Shown here: piece by piece, positions 49,968 through 58,505 of the stretch
How positions within the stretch are numbered: the stretch's first letter is position 1
How the letters are laid out: each line of letters opens with the position of its first letter
The notes under the pieces: generated by a model
The model's input: the letters and a program-made list of their open reading frames with translations, nothing else
Told to the model about the DNA's origin: nothing
The model's database searches: none
Assembly (NCBI GenBank): GCA_949293185.1
Contig: CASFCQ010000001.1
Span: 33,906 to 97,905 of the forward strand
Length of the DNA stretch: 64,000 bases
Direction of reading: 5' to 3'
Source: an uncultured bacterium
Lineage (GTDB): Bacteria; Cyanobacteriota; Vampirovibrionia; Gastranaerophilales; Gastranaerophilaceae
Made by a program: the position numbers and the translations under genes

Positions 49968-51326
49968 TTTGTAGATTTGATTGTTAATCAGCAGCGCGGC
50001 AGATAACAGTGGGTCAACAGCAGTGGAAAAAGGCGGTGCATAAGTCATATCAAGATGCAAAAATTCATCTACCGTTTGTTCTGCCAAGATAGCTGATGCA
50101 ACTGTATTGATACGTTTGTCTGCATCTCCTCCGCCGAAAGCCTGCGCGCCAAGAATTTTTTTTAGCCTTTTGTCTACAACAAGTTTTAAAGTAATATCTT
50201 CGGCATTAGGCATATAACCTGCTTTATCTTTTTTGGTCATAGTGGAAGTTATTACATCAAAACCGAATTTTTTTGCTTCGGTCTCGCTCAAACCTGTTAA
50301 AGATATAGAAAGCTTTCCGAATCTTGTTACTGCAGAACCTAAAACCCCAGGGAATGCATCGTATTTTCCTGATATGTTGATTGCTGCACAGCGTCCCTGT
50401 TTGTTGGCTGTTGAACCCAGCGGAATCCAGGTATAGTTTCTTGACACAAGGTGAAAATTCTCAGTGCAGTCCCCTGCTGCATAAATGTCTTTTTTAGAGG
50501 TTTGCATCCTGTTATTGACTCTTATTGCATTACTTACTCCTAGTTCAATGCCTGCATCTGCGGCAATTTCTGTATTGGGTCTTATACCTGCTGCAATTAT
50601 CACCATATCTGTTTCTATTATTCTGCCGCTTTTTGTGATGACTTTTTCTACACTGTCATTGCCTTCAAAAGCGGTTATTGCATCGGATGTTATTATTTCA
50701 ATAAGCCCTTCGCCCATTTGTGTTATTTGATTTGCAATCATGTCGCTGATTTCAGGGTCAAAAATTGATAGAATATGATTTTCTCGTTCTATCATGACGG
50801 TATGGACTTTGTTAGCGTGAAATGCTTCTAAAAGTTCAATTCCTATATATCCTCCGCCCAGAATAACGGCATGTTGTGATTCAAGCATTTTTTTTCTAAT
50901 ATTTATGCCGTCTTGAAGTGTGCGTATTGTAAAAATATTTTTTAGACCTATGTTGGGAATGGATGGAATAATAGGTCTGGCACCTGTTGTAATGGCTAAT
51001 TTGTCATACTCAACTATTTGGGATTCTCCGGTGATGGTGTTTTGTACAATAATTTTATGTTCCTCCGGAAGAATCTTTGTGCATTTTTGATTAAGATGAA
51101 TATTTGCTCCCTGCTGTTCAAATTGTTCCGGACGCCTTACTATCAATTTTTTTGAATCTTGTATAAGTCCTTCTATATAGTAAGGTAAACCGCATGCAGA
51201 ATAAGAGATAAGATTTTCGTCAGTGTATAAGTCAATTGTGCAGTCAAAGTCTTTTGTTCTGAGCAATTTTGCTGTTATTTTAGGTCCAGCTGCAACTCCG
51301 CCTATAATTACAATTTTTTGTTTCAT
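49965..51326 (-). CDS. FAD/NAD-dependent oxidoreductase, CoA-disulfide reductase/NADH oxidase type
   Basis: 453 aa. Two nucleotide-binding folds: VIIGGVAAGPKITAKLLR (FAD) and AVILGGGYIGIELLEAF (NADH), plus IYAAGDCTE for FAD. The active-site sequence LISYSACGLPYYIEG has a single Cys in the position used by CoA-disulfide reductases and NADH oxidases/peroxidases. The C-terminal dimer domain has GGDADKRINTVASAI and LDMTYAPPFSTAVDPL, the CoADR signature. Probable role in thiol or oxygen stress. Start taken at ATG 51326, where the Rossmann fold begins; no strong ribosome site. Confidence 0.88.
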   Translation of the reverse strand: MKQKIVIIGGVAAGPKITAKLLRTKDFDCTIDLYTDENLISYSACGLPYYIEGLIQDSKKLIVRRPEQFEQQGANIHLNQKCTKILPEEHKIIVQNTITGESQIVEYDKLAITTGARPIIPSIPNIGLKNIFTIRTLQDGINIRKKMLESQHAVILGGGYIGIELLEAFHANKVHTVMIERENHILSIFDPEISDMIANQITQMGEGLIEIITSDAITAFEGNDSVEKVITKSGRIIETDMVIIAAGIRPNTEIAADAGIELGVSNAIRVNNRMQTSKKDIYAAGDCTENFHLVSRNYTWIPLGSTANKQGRCAAINISGKYDAFPGVLGSAVTRFGKLSISLTGLSETEAKKFGFDVITSTMTKKDKAGYMPNAEDITLKLVVDKRLKKILGAQAFGGGDADKRINTVASAILAEQTVDEFLHLDMTYAPPFSTAVDPLLSAALLINNQIYK

Positions 51327-51471
51327 GATTGCATTGTATAAAGCCTTATCCCAAGAAACAATAGGACACAAAGGTATTATCTTCTACTCCATTTAGATGA
51401 TATTACAACTAAAGTTGTAAAGATATCTTGTTAAATTTCGATAACATTAATGTAAGAGGTTTTAGAAAGAA

Positions 51472-51864
51472 ATGATTAGCAAAACAAGTGTACTTATAAT
51501 ACAGGAAGATTTGAATACTATTGCTGAAATTACAGAAAAATGTATAGAAGCTGGTATTGCAGAAAAACATATTTTTTCTGTAACTGAGTGCGATTCTGCT
51601 CAAAGATATCTTGAAATTGCAGGAATCTCTTACGTAATAATCGATGCCAATATGTATAATTTTGTGATTGCATCAGTGATTGAACAATTCTCCGAGTATT
51701 TTCCTATCCAGACTATTATAACTAACTCTACCTTAGAGCAAAAAACACTGAGAATGATGAATGATAAATCATTAACATATATTGATTCTTATGATGAACT
51801 CGCAGAAGTTTTGCATAAACGCACATCGGGTATTGGAACTTTGCCCAGTACCGGTGTTAACTAA
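51472..51864 (+). CDS. Receiver-like (CheY-fold) protein, degenerate, 130 aa
   Basis: Strand-helix pattern of a receiver: VLIIQEDLNTIAEITEKCIE, IFSVTECDSAQRYLE, ISYVIIDANMYNFVIASVIE (Asp in the phospho-acceptor place), TIITNSTLE and SLTYIDSYDELAEVLHKR. The acidic pair is reduced to Q-E-D and the switch Lys near LTYID is not evident, so phosphorylation is uncertain. It has no output domain. It is adjacent to no kinase. Possibly a pseudo-receiver or stand-alone CheY-like protein; moderate confidence. Confidence 0.6.
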   Translation: MISKTSVLIIQEDLNTIAEITEKCIEAGIAEKHIFSVTECDSAQRYLEIAGISYVIIDANMYNFVIASVIEQFSEYFPIQTIITNSTLEQKTLRMMNDKSLTYIDSYDELAEVLHKRTSGIGTLPSTGVN

Positions 51865-52340
51865 AGTTTATTTTATCATCCCTGTTTAGACTGTGCTGTT
51901 GGACTATAATTCAACAGCTTTTTTTTGCGGATTTTGACGGGCGCGTATCGAAGAGAGCGCCCTTGTGAAGGGCGGACGTTACTCCGCCCGAAACGTCAAA
52001 ATCCAAGAAACGGATTTTGAGCGGCAGTGGAGTCGAGTCTGTGAAACAGACGAGCGAACAGCCATGTGAACAAGGTTAATGAAGTGTAGAATTTTTAGAA
52101 TAAAAATTCGGAACGGAATGCTAAACCTTGAGAGCGCCAATAATCCAAGAAGCGGATTTGCCTTCTTTTTCGGCTGAGCTGCGGCGAAGCCTGAAAAATG
52201 GCTTCACGAAACTAACATTCAGTTTTCTAAAATAAACAGATGTCTGTAAATAGTGAACGGACGGATGTAGTGAACAAAGTGAACGAAATCCGGCTGCAAA
52301 AAATTTTCACAAGTTATAATAGTTTAACATGCAGACTGTT
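51865..52340. other. 476-base non-coding block rich in small palindromes
   Basis: The stretch is richer in GC than its neighbours and has no convincing gene. Visible inverted repeats are GCGCCCTTGTGAAGGGCG (51958-51975), GTCTGTGAAACAGAC (near 52039), AAATCC...GGATTT words (ATCCAAGAAACGGATTTT near 52001 and again ATCCAAGAAGCGGATTTG near 52143), GGCTTCACG/CGAAGCC, and GTAGTGAACAAAGTGAAC. It looks like a mosaic of degraded repeat elements. Confidence 0.6.
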
Positions 52341-53636
52341 TTACTTGTTACAGCTGCACAAGATTTGAAATATTTCTTTTGTTGAATAAATATCTTTTAT
52401 TATAATTACTTTACAGTTTAGTTCCTTTTCAACCTGTGCAACAGTTGTGTTGTCTAAAAAATCATTATTGAACGGACGCAGCATTATAGATGGAATAACT
52501 AGTTTTTTGATGTTTTTGTCTTTTAATTGACTGATTAAATCCTGACCGGTGATAAGACCTGCAACAGTTACATTGTCGCCGAAAAATTCATTTTTAAGCT
52601 CTGCAATTTCACAATTGCAATTTTCTATGCTGTTTAATGTGCTAGAAATCTTGTTAAAGATTTTTACGGAACTTTTTGCAACTGCAAATGTCAGCTCTAG
52701 CGGGGTTTTTAATTTTATTGGAAGTTTTTTCTTCCGTTTATCAAAATCATCCATCAAAAGCCTTAATGCCCCGACCCCGTCTTCCAGCTGTGAAAAGCTG
52801 CCGTAATATTTTTTATCAGGAATTGGATAATCAGCTTTTAAGAAAAATTCATCACTTGCCATAGCAAGATGCTTTTTTACTTTTGTATTAAAGTTTTCAA
52901 CCAGTTTAATTACATGTAGTGCATTTTCTTTTGTTAATGTTTGAAGATTATTTTTGTGAAATTTGGTAATTCCAACGGGAACTATTGCTACAGATTGAAT
53001 GATAGATTTAAACTTAACAAAATCATTTAATGTTCGTTCAAGCTCCTCACCGTCATTATATCCCGGGCATAGTACAATCTGGGCATGTATAGGTATGTCG
53101 GCTTTTTTAAGCCATTTTAAATCTTCAAGAATGTTTGCCGCTTTAGGGTTTGTAAGCATTTTTGCCCTGAGTTGAGGGTTTGTTGTATGTACAGATACAT
53201 ACAATGGACCTAAATGCAGTTTTTCTATGCGTTCCCTGTCTTTTTGTGTGAGGTTTGTCAGTGTTACATATGTGCCCTGCAAGTATGAGAGCCTGTAATC
53301 ATCATCTTTTATGTATAAAGATTCTCTTAAGCCTGAGGGCTGCTGGTCAACAAAGCAAAAAATACAATGATTGGTGCAGGGCTTTATTCTGTCAAACACA
53401 GCTGATTCAAAGACTATTCCAAGATCGTCATCAAAGTCTTTTTCTATTTCAAAGATTTCTATACCTCCATTAGTGTGTTCAATTTCTATTTCTACATCTT
53501 CACAACACATCATGTAACGGTAATCAATCATATCTTGAGGTTTTTCACCGTTAATAGAAATTATTTTATCGCCTTTTTGCAGCTCCAGCTCCTGTGCTAT
53601 AGAATCATTAAGAACCTCTGATATGACTGCGCTCAT
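52341..53636 (-). CDS. PDZ - radical SAM - DUF512 protein (cyanobacterial-type FeS oxidoreductase)
   Basis: 431 aa. Residues 1-60 form a PDZ-like domain (LELQKGDKIISINGEKPQDM). The cluster CTNHCIFCFVDQQPSGLR near residue 85 is a radical SAM CX3CX2C. DUF512 follows, with ASDEFFLKADYPIP and VAGLITGQDLI. Proteins of this build are nearly universal in cyanobacteria and relatives, and also occur in clostridia; function unresolved. The ATG at 53636 shares its A with the TGA of the PadR gene, so the two are coupled. Supports a cyanobacterial-lineage origin. Confidence 0.9.
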   Translation of the reverse strand: MSAVISEVLNDSIAQELELQKGDKIISINGEKPQDMIDYRYMMCCEDVEIEIEHTNGGIEIFEIEKDFDDDLGIVFESAVFDRIKPCTNHCIFCFVDQQPSGLRESLYIKDDDYRLSYLQGTYVTLTNLTQKDRERIEKLHLGPLYVSVHTTNPQLRAKMLTNPKAANILEDLKWLKKADIPIHAQIVLCPGYNDGEELERTLNDFVKFKSIIQSVAIVPVGITKFHKNNLQTLTKENALHVIKLVENFNTKVKKHLAMASDEFFLKADYPIPDKKYYGSFSQLEDGVGALRLLMDDFDKRKKKLPIKLKTPLELTFAVAKSSVKIFNKISSTLNSIENCNCEIAELKNEFFGDNVTVAGLITGQDLISQLKDKNIKKLVIPSIMLRPFNNDFLDNTTVAQVEKELNCKVIIIKDIYSTKEIFQILCSCNK

Positions 53637-54148
53637 CAATTATTCTCCTCAAGAGTTTTTACAAGTGCTTTAAAGTTTTCTACATCCTGTATGTTTTTTT
53701 TCAAAAGAGCAAGCTGGTATTTATCATATGTAATATATTCATCGTCCATTGCATTTTGCAAATCAAGCAAAAAAGATTCAAGTTTGATTGAAATATCATT
53801 TATAAAAGTTTGTTTAAGCTCGTCATCTAACAGCGACATAACAGCTATACGTGATTGTACTTCAGTAAAAAATTGGGTCGGGTTATCACTCAGCGGAGTA
53901 AAGAACAAGTCCTGAAATTTTTTAGTCCAATGCATTGCGAGACTGTAGTAGGTCGATTTTTTACCGCCCTGTGAGTAGTTATTTCTCATTGTTACAATAT
54001 TTGCCTGCAACAGTCGTTTAAGTGCAGGATAAATAGTTCCAATGCTGGGTTTAGTAAAGTATCCGAATTTTTCTATAATATCGGAACGCAATGAATAAAC
54101 TGTACGTTCACGTTTTTGTAAGCTGTATAAAATCAGAAGTTCAATCAT
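53636..54148 (-). CDS. PadR-family transcriptional regulator
   Basis: 170 aa. Winged helix of the PadR type: LILYSLQKRERTVYSLRSDI, KPSIGTIYPALKRLLQANIV (the PadR S-x-G-T-I-YP-x-L-x-R-L motif), GGKKSTYYSLAM. The C-terminal helix pair is for dimerisation. Usually represses a neighbouring gene in response to small molecules. It overlaps the DUF512 gene and is transcribed with it, so it may be autoregulated. Confidence 0.88.
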   Translation of the reverse strand: MIELLILYSLQKRERTVYSLRSDIIEKFGYFTKPSIGTIYPALKRLLQANIVTMRNNYSQGGKKSTYYSLAMHWTKKFQDLFFTPLSDNPTQFFTEVQSRIAVMSLLDDELKQTFINDISIKLESFLLDLQNAMDDEYITYDKYQLALLKKNIQDVENFKALVKTLEENN

Positions 54149-54261
54149 ATTTATAGAATAGCATGAAATTTTTATTGACGTAGAGAATAATTGATTTTAT
54201 TATAGATATACTTGATTCTGTAAAAAGCTTCAAAAATCGTACATTGAGTTAATAAAAAAAT

Positions 54262-54386
54262 GACTTTGCCGATGTGGCACTCTGCCGAGAAAAACGATTA
54301 AGTATCGTTTTTCGAGAGGCGTACGAACGAAAGTGAGTACCTTCGCCATTGAGGCGCAATGATTGAACTTTGAAAAACTAAAATTG
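54262..54386. repeat. Truncated 5' copy of tRNA-Leu(CAG) plus palindromic element
   Basis: GACTTTGCCGATGTGGC (54262-54278) repeats the flank and first 11 bases of the intact tRNA (54387-54403). It is interrupted by a 40-base palindrome (54280-54319; core AAAAACGAT/ATCGTTTTT). Further on, TACCTTCGCCATTGAGGC (54338-54355) looks like a decayed inverted copy of the tRNA D-arm region. Confidence 0.75.
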
Positions 54387-54392
54387 GACTTT

Positions 54393-54473
54393 GCCGATGT
54401 GGCGAAATGGTAGACGCACACGCTTCAGGTGCGTGCGAGGAAACTCATGGGGGTTCGAGTCCCTTCATCGGCA
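54393..54473 (+). tRNA. tRNA-Leu (anticodon CAG)
   Basis: 81 bases, class II. The acceptor GCCGATG pairs with CATCGGC, discriminator A. The anticodon stem CACGC/GCGTG encloses TTCAGGT, anticodon CAG. A variable arm (CGAGGAAACTCATG) and T-arm GGGGGTTCGAGTCCCTT are present; the T-stem has one weak end. No encoded CCA. Flanked by broken copies of itself. Confidence 0.93.
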
Positions 54474-54598
54474 AGTTTTAAAACAAAGAAGGTCAGATAC
54501 TTGGACTCTTCACCCCGGTTGTTCCAAAGGAACAAAGGTGGTTTACCCGTTCGAGTATCCTGCACTGTACGGCTCATAAATTCGCCTACATTGCAGGA

Positions 54599-54626
54599 CG
54601 AGTCCCTTCATCGGCAAGTTTTAAAA
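54599..54626. repeat. Truncated 3' copy of tRNA-Leu(CAG)
   Basis: A 28-base exact repeat of the tRNA T-arm 3' half, acceptor end and ten bases of downstream flank (54456-54483). The 115 bases between contain GTTCCAAAGGAAC and a TCCTGCA/TGCAGGA inverted pair. Confidence 0.85.
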
Positions 54627-54665
54627 TATAGAGATTTACATAGCAAATCAACAGGATACAATTTA

Positions 54666-54734
54666 GTCATTCTGAGGGCTTTAGCCCGAAGAATCTTTTT
54701 GGTATTTAGATACTTCGCTAACGCTCAGTATGAC
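54666..54734. repeat. 69-base palindromic interspersed repeat (GTCATTCTGAG type)
   Basis: GTCATTCTGAG at the left end and CTCAGTATGAC at the right end are inverted copies (one mismatch), and inside them CGAAGAATCT pairs with AGATACTTCG. A GGCTTTAGCCC inner stem follows the left end. Elements that begin in this way occur dispersed in many bacterial genomes. No coding content. Confidence 0.75.
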
Positions 54735-54840
54735 GTAGTTTTGAAAATTTATAGTGAAATTTGTTATATAAGTTCCAACAAAGAAGATTTTTACAAAAAT
54801 TATGTTTGTGATAATATAGTTTTTGTTGAAAATATAAATA

Positions 54841-54911
54841 TAAGTCGACGTGGCACTCTGCCGAACAAAAACGATTGAGTATCGTTTTTGTGAGAGGGGG
54901 AGGTATACGCG
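54841..54911. repeat. Truncated 5' copy of tRNA-Leu(GAG) split by a palindromic element
   Basis: TAAGTCGACGTGGC (54841-54854) repeats the flank and start of the intact tRNA (54932-54945), and GGTATACGCG (54902-54911) repeats tRNA bases 54952-54961. Between them a 42-base palindrome (54856-54897; core ACAAAAACGAT/ATCGTTTTTGT, ends CTCT/GAGAG) replaces the six bases normally present. Confidence 0.82.
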
Positions 54912-54934
54912 GCAATTGAAAATTGAATATATAA

Positions 54935-55019
54935 GTCGACGTGGCGGAATCGGTATACGCGCACGTTTGAGGGGCGTGTGGGGAAACCCGTGCGGGTTCA
55001 AGTCCCGCCGTCGACACCA
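54935..55019 (+). tRNA. tRNA-Leu (anticodon GAG) with encoded CCA
   Basis: 85 bases, class II. The acceptor GTCGACG pairs with CGTCGAC, discriminator A followed by an encoded CCA (55017-55019). The anticodon stem CACGT/GCGTG encloses TTGAGGG, anticodon GAG. Variable arm TGGGGAAACCCGT and T-arm GCGGGTTCAAGTCCCGC are clear. The other three tRNA genes in the window lack encoded CCA. Confidence 0.94.
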
Positions 55020-55055
55020 TAAAAATAAAGTGGCTTTATGCCACTTTTATTTTTA
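55020..55055 (+). terminator. Terminator after tRNA-Leu(GAG)
   Basis: AAAAATAAAGTGGC pairs with GCCACTTTTATTTTT around a five-base loop, directly after the tRNA. Confidence 0.82.
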
Positions 55056-55215
55056 TAATGTGTACGGTAAGGACTGGAAACGCTTTTTAGCGGGTTGCGA
55101 ATTTTACGTAAGAGTGTAGTTGAGCAAAGCGAGCGAACTCGAGAATGTGAGGGCAAAATTTGCGACAACAAAGTGAAGCAAATTACTTGCCCGAGAGACA
55201 GTAAAATTCAAGACA

Positions 55216-55238
55216 CAAGTCCCGCCGTCGACACCATA
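55216..55238. repeat. Truncated 3' copy of tRNA-Leu(GAG), including CCA
   Basis: A 23-base exact repeat of 54999-55021 (T-arm 3' half, acceptor, CCA and flank). A shorter match CGACACCATA recurs at 59816-59825 beyond the defence genes, so this sequence may be an attachment site. Confidence 0.82.
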
Positions 55239-55241
55239 TAT

Positions 55242-55266
55242 AAGACTCCGTAAGGAGTCTTTTTTA
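55242..55266. terminator. Rho-independent terminator between the tRNA fragment and the restriction gene
   Basis: AAGACTCC pairs with GGAGTCTT around a four-base GTAA loop, followed by T residues; the convergent restriction-modification gene ends 26 bases away. Confidence 0.8.
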
Positions 55267-55291
55267 TGCTTGCTAACTGTAGAGGTTCAAG

Positions 55292-58200
55292 CTATACCTC
55301 AATAATTCCATCAATCTGTTGCATGAGGGTGTGGGTTTCAAAGAGGGCTTTAATGATTTTCTGGTAGTGTATTACATCTTCATAGCTCAGTATTCTGCCT
55401 TTGCGGTCTTTGAGCCATTTTTGTGCTGGCTGATAACCGCCTATATAGAAGTTCCAAGCAATTTCAGGCACGTTATCAAAATACTGAGTCTTGTTGATAT
55501 ACACCTTGTTGTCTTTGTATTCAGGTTTAACAACCTCATTATCACCGCCTACAGGATATGACGTTATAAATTCATTCACTACAGGTGACTCAAGCAGGTG
55601 TATTTCTCTAAGTTGCTTGCCAAGTTGAGCAACTTTAAAGAAATAGTCAGCGTTCTCTGGGTACGGAATGCGTGGAAAATCAATCTTTAAGAATTCTTTG
55701 TATTTGTTTCTGTACTTGTTGGAATGCAAGACTCCGTAAATATAATCCAGTATATCTATCGGAGCAAAAGTTCCTGTTGTATCTTCTTTTTCGGGTGTAA
55801 AGGTTAAGCCCAGTTTCTGTTCCAGTTCTCTCACAATATCCATATTCAGGTTAGGCTTACGGTTTTGTGTAAAGAATGAGGTCTGGTTTGAGTCTTCTTC
55901 ATATATGTATAACGGAAAGATATTAGCTGCACCTTTATTACTTAATGTTATTCTTCTATCTACTATATTAGAACTTACATATACATGATTGAACAATGTA
56001 TCCTCGGCATATTGTCTTGTTGTTATCAAGGAAATATTATTATGACTCAATAAATGCTTCATTACTGTATATCTTGCACGCTCTACTTTTGTTAGGTCAT
56101 AATCTATATATCTTGTATCAAATGGGCGATATAGATATTTGTAGTTGTATGGAGTGTTAAACATATGAAAAGAGACTAATTCATTGTCATGATGTGTTGT
56201 AATACCGCTTGAAGAAATTAACATCATCTCATCAATTTTAAACCCTTTATCATATTCTTCTTGTACGCTGAAATCTTTAGGCACAAAGAAATAATACGGC
56301 TCTGTCGGCGTCAATTCTTTATAGCCTGCTGTTGAAAGGTCATTTCCGTTCAAGTATTCGTATTTCTTATCTCTTTCACCGAACAACTCTGTGTGATAAA
56401 CTTTTGCCAATTCATCAGGGTTTTTCTTGCCTGTTTTAACAAAAATATTTATACTTACACCCTGCTGGATATTAAACACATTCTCATCTTTGGAGCCGTC
56501 AGGTGATATTTCCTTTTTCTTAGCATTGCCATGCAGGTCTAGGATGTAGATTTTATCAAACGTTTGCATAAGGTGTTTTCTCATCTGTCTATGGATTACA
56601 CCGTCTAAGAAACTGTTGTTTGAAATGTAAGCAAGTACACCCTCATTATTTTTCTCAATAAAACTTTCACCCATACGGATAAACTTGATGTAATCATCAG
56701 AAAGAGGTTGTATATTTCTTTCGTTTAAATCCTGTTTATAGACTTCCATAAGTTCATCTATGTAGTCATTCTTGTTGCAGCTGCTGACGCTGTAAGGCGG
56801 ATTGCCCAGCACCACCATAATAGGCTTTTCAGACTTTATCATGCCTGCATAGCGTGCTTCTTCCGATAACCAGTCAAACAACGGGTATTTTGTTGTTTCA
56901 TCTTTCTCCAGAGCATTTGTCAGATACACATTAAACCTGTTTGTCTGTTTGGTTGTTGTATAGCCAGTTTCCTGCAATAACAGGTCAAGTTTAAGATGAC
57001 ACATTACATACGGAGTCATCATGATTTCAAAGCCGTTCAATCGTGGTATCAAAGCATTATCAACATACTGAGACCATATCCCCTGCTGGTTTACGAAATA
57101 GGAATATATCTTACGGATTGTTTCCGCCAAGAATGTTCCCGTACCCGTTGCAGGGTCAAGGATTTGCACTTTGTACACATTCTCATCTGTTGTAACGGGT
57201 ACATCTTCATATACTGTTTCACCTTTAACTTTCTTCTTCTTTTTCTCATAATAAAGAGTTCGGGTATGTTTTATAGTCTTATCATCAGCCAGACCATGAG
57301 ACAGGTTAAATTCCGTTTTCAAAATACTGTCCACCGCTGAAACAATAAACTTTACTACGGGCTGAGGTGTATAATATACGCCTCTCTTTTCCTTGTTTAC
57401 CTTATCATAACTTTCAAGGAATGTTTCATAGAAATGCAGAAACGGGTCAGACATCTGTGTGGTTCTGCCGTAGTTCCTCAGCAGTTTATTCAGGTCAACC
57501 GCTCTAAAAATTTCAACCAAATCATCAACAATCCAGACAAGGTTATCATCAAGGTTTGCACCGGAAATGTAGTCAAACAACTGCCTGAGAAACGGATTGT
57601 TCTTAGATACAAGTTCTCTTGCTTCCTGTCTTGTGAAGTCATCAAGTGTAGTATCATTCAGTCTTGCAACAAATAATCCGTATGCTATCGTTTGAGCGTA
57701 CATATCGGCAAAGGTATGGTCGGTTAAATCGTGTAACAGGATTTGTTTAAAAGCATTTCTCTGGCTTGCTAAAGAGCCTGCACAATCACATTCAAGAGCG
57801 TTTATAATAACATCTCTTATCATAACCGCCTTTTGTGCCATAAGGTTTGCAAGCTGTTTAGGTGATTTAATAGTCTGTCCCTGATAATCACAGAAATTGC
57901 GGATATGGTCAATCAGTTTCTGATACTCTTTTTCATACACTTTTATCTTGCCGTTTACAATATCAGCAACCTTAACTGTATCAACGTGCTCACCATTCAC
58001 AAAGAAACGAAATTCAAGATAATTGGTAAGTATCAGGTTATCGAGGCTTGCTCTGTATCTGTCGAGCTGTTCGGACTTTTCAACCATATCAAGGTTCTTA
58101 TCAATGTCCTTAGCTTCAATGTATCCTATAGGGATGTTCTTTTTCTGTATTATATAATCAGGAGCACCGCATTTCTGTCTTGTCGGTTCATTGATAGCCT

Positions 58201-58315
58201 GAACACCTACAACGGTTCTTTCAACAAAGTCCTGTAAGTCACCCCTAAAGCTGTGTTCTGTAGTCTTACCGGTCTTAAACTTTCTGATAATTCCATCAAG
58301 ATACTTCTCTGTCAT
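55292..58315 (-). CDS. Type IIG (ISP-like) restriction-modification enzyme
   Basis: 1007 aa. One chain combines nuclease and N6-adenine methyltransferase. The N-terminal PD-(D/E)xK nuclease is seen at Pro52-Asp53 ... Glu67-x-Lys69 (APDYIIQKKN, GYIEAKD). The methyltransferase has motif I DPATGTGTFL (Asp387) and motif IV NPPYSV (505-510), with RGVYYTPQPVVKFIV before them. The C-terminal 400 residues are the target-recognition part. It modifies one strand of its site and cuts foreign DNA. The coding frame is intact. No separate specificity or helicase gene is present. Confidence 0.92.
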   Translation of the reverse strand: MTEKYLDGIIRKFKTGKTTEHSFRGDLQDFVERTVVGVQAINEPTRQKCGAPDYIIQKKNIPIGYIEAKDIDKNLDMVEKSEQLDRYRASLDNLILTNYLEFRFFVNGEHVDTVKVADIVNGKIKVYEKEYQKLIDHIRNFCDYQGQTIKSPKQLANLMAQKAVMIRDVIINALECDCAGSLASQRNAFKQILLHDLTDHTFADMYAQTIAYGLFVARLNDTTLDDFTRQEARELVSKNNPFLRQLFDYISGANLDDNLVWIVDDLVEIFRAVDLNKLLRNYGRTTQMSDPFLHFYETFLESYDKVNKEKRGVYYTPQPVVKFIVSAVDSILKTEFNLSHGLADDKTIKHTRTLYYEKKKKKVKGETVYEDVPVTTDENVYKVQILDPATGTGTFLAETIRKIYSYFVNQQGIWSQYVDNALIPRLNGFEIMMTPYVMCHLKLDLLLQETGYTTTKQTNRFNVYLTNALEKDETTKYPLFDWLSEEARYAGMIKSEKPIMVVLGNPPYSVSSCNKNDYIDELMEVYKQDLNERNIQPLSDDYIKFIRMGESFIEKNNEGVLAYISNNSFLDGVIHRQMRKHLMQTFDKIYILDLHGNAKKKEISPDGSKDENVFNIQQGVSINIFVKTGKKNPDELAKVYHTELFGERDKKYEYLNGNDLSTAGYKELTPTEPYYFFVPKDFSVQEEYDKGFKIDEMMLISSSGITTHHDNELVSFHMFNTPYNYKYLYRPFDTRYIDYDLTKVERARYTVMKHLLSHNNISLITTRQYAEDTLFNHVYVSSNIVDRRITLSNKGAANIFPLYIYEEDSNQTSFFTQNRKPNLNMDIVRELEQKLGLTFTPEKEDTTGTFAPIDILDYIYGVLHSNKYRNKYKEFLKIDFPRIPYPENADYFFKVAQLGKQLREIHLLESPVVNEFITSYPVGGDNEVVKPEYKDNKVYINKTQYFDNVPEIAWNFYIGGYQPAQKWLKDRKGRILSYEDVIHYQKIIKALFETHTLMQQIDGIIEV

Positions 58316-58505
58316 AAATGGATTATAGCATGAACATTATCTATATAGGTCTTATGTTAAGATATGGGGCTGTAAAATTTTAAGGTTATTTAGGGGTAAA
58401 ATTTCATATTCACGTAATGGCTGATGTCGTATAATGCGTTGATAATAAAGAGAAATGAGAGAGTAAAACAAGAGTGTATAATAATTTTTATTTATACAAT
58501 TGATA

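Noticed and set aside
52341..53636. Reading the DUF512 radical SAM gene as a biotin or lipoate synthase
   Set aside because: It has an N-terminal PDZ domain and the CTNHCIFCFVDQ context of DUF512 proteins, not BioB or LipA signatures.
54429..54878. 149-codon open frame over the tRNA-Leu(CAG) gene
   Set aside because: It begins inside the tRNA, crosses the repeats and the 69-base palindrome, and its translation is that of structural RNA and repeats.
54262..55238. CRISPR array, because of repeated short sequences near the tRNA-Leu genes
   Set aside because: The repeats are pieces of the tRNA genes at unequal spacing, not a regular repeat-spacer series, and no cas gene is present.
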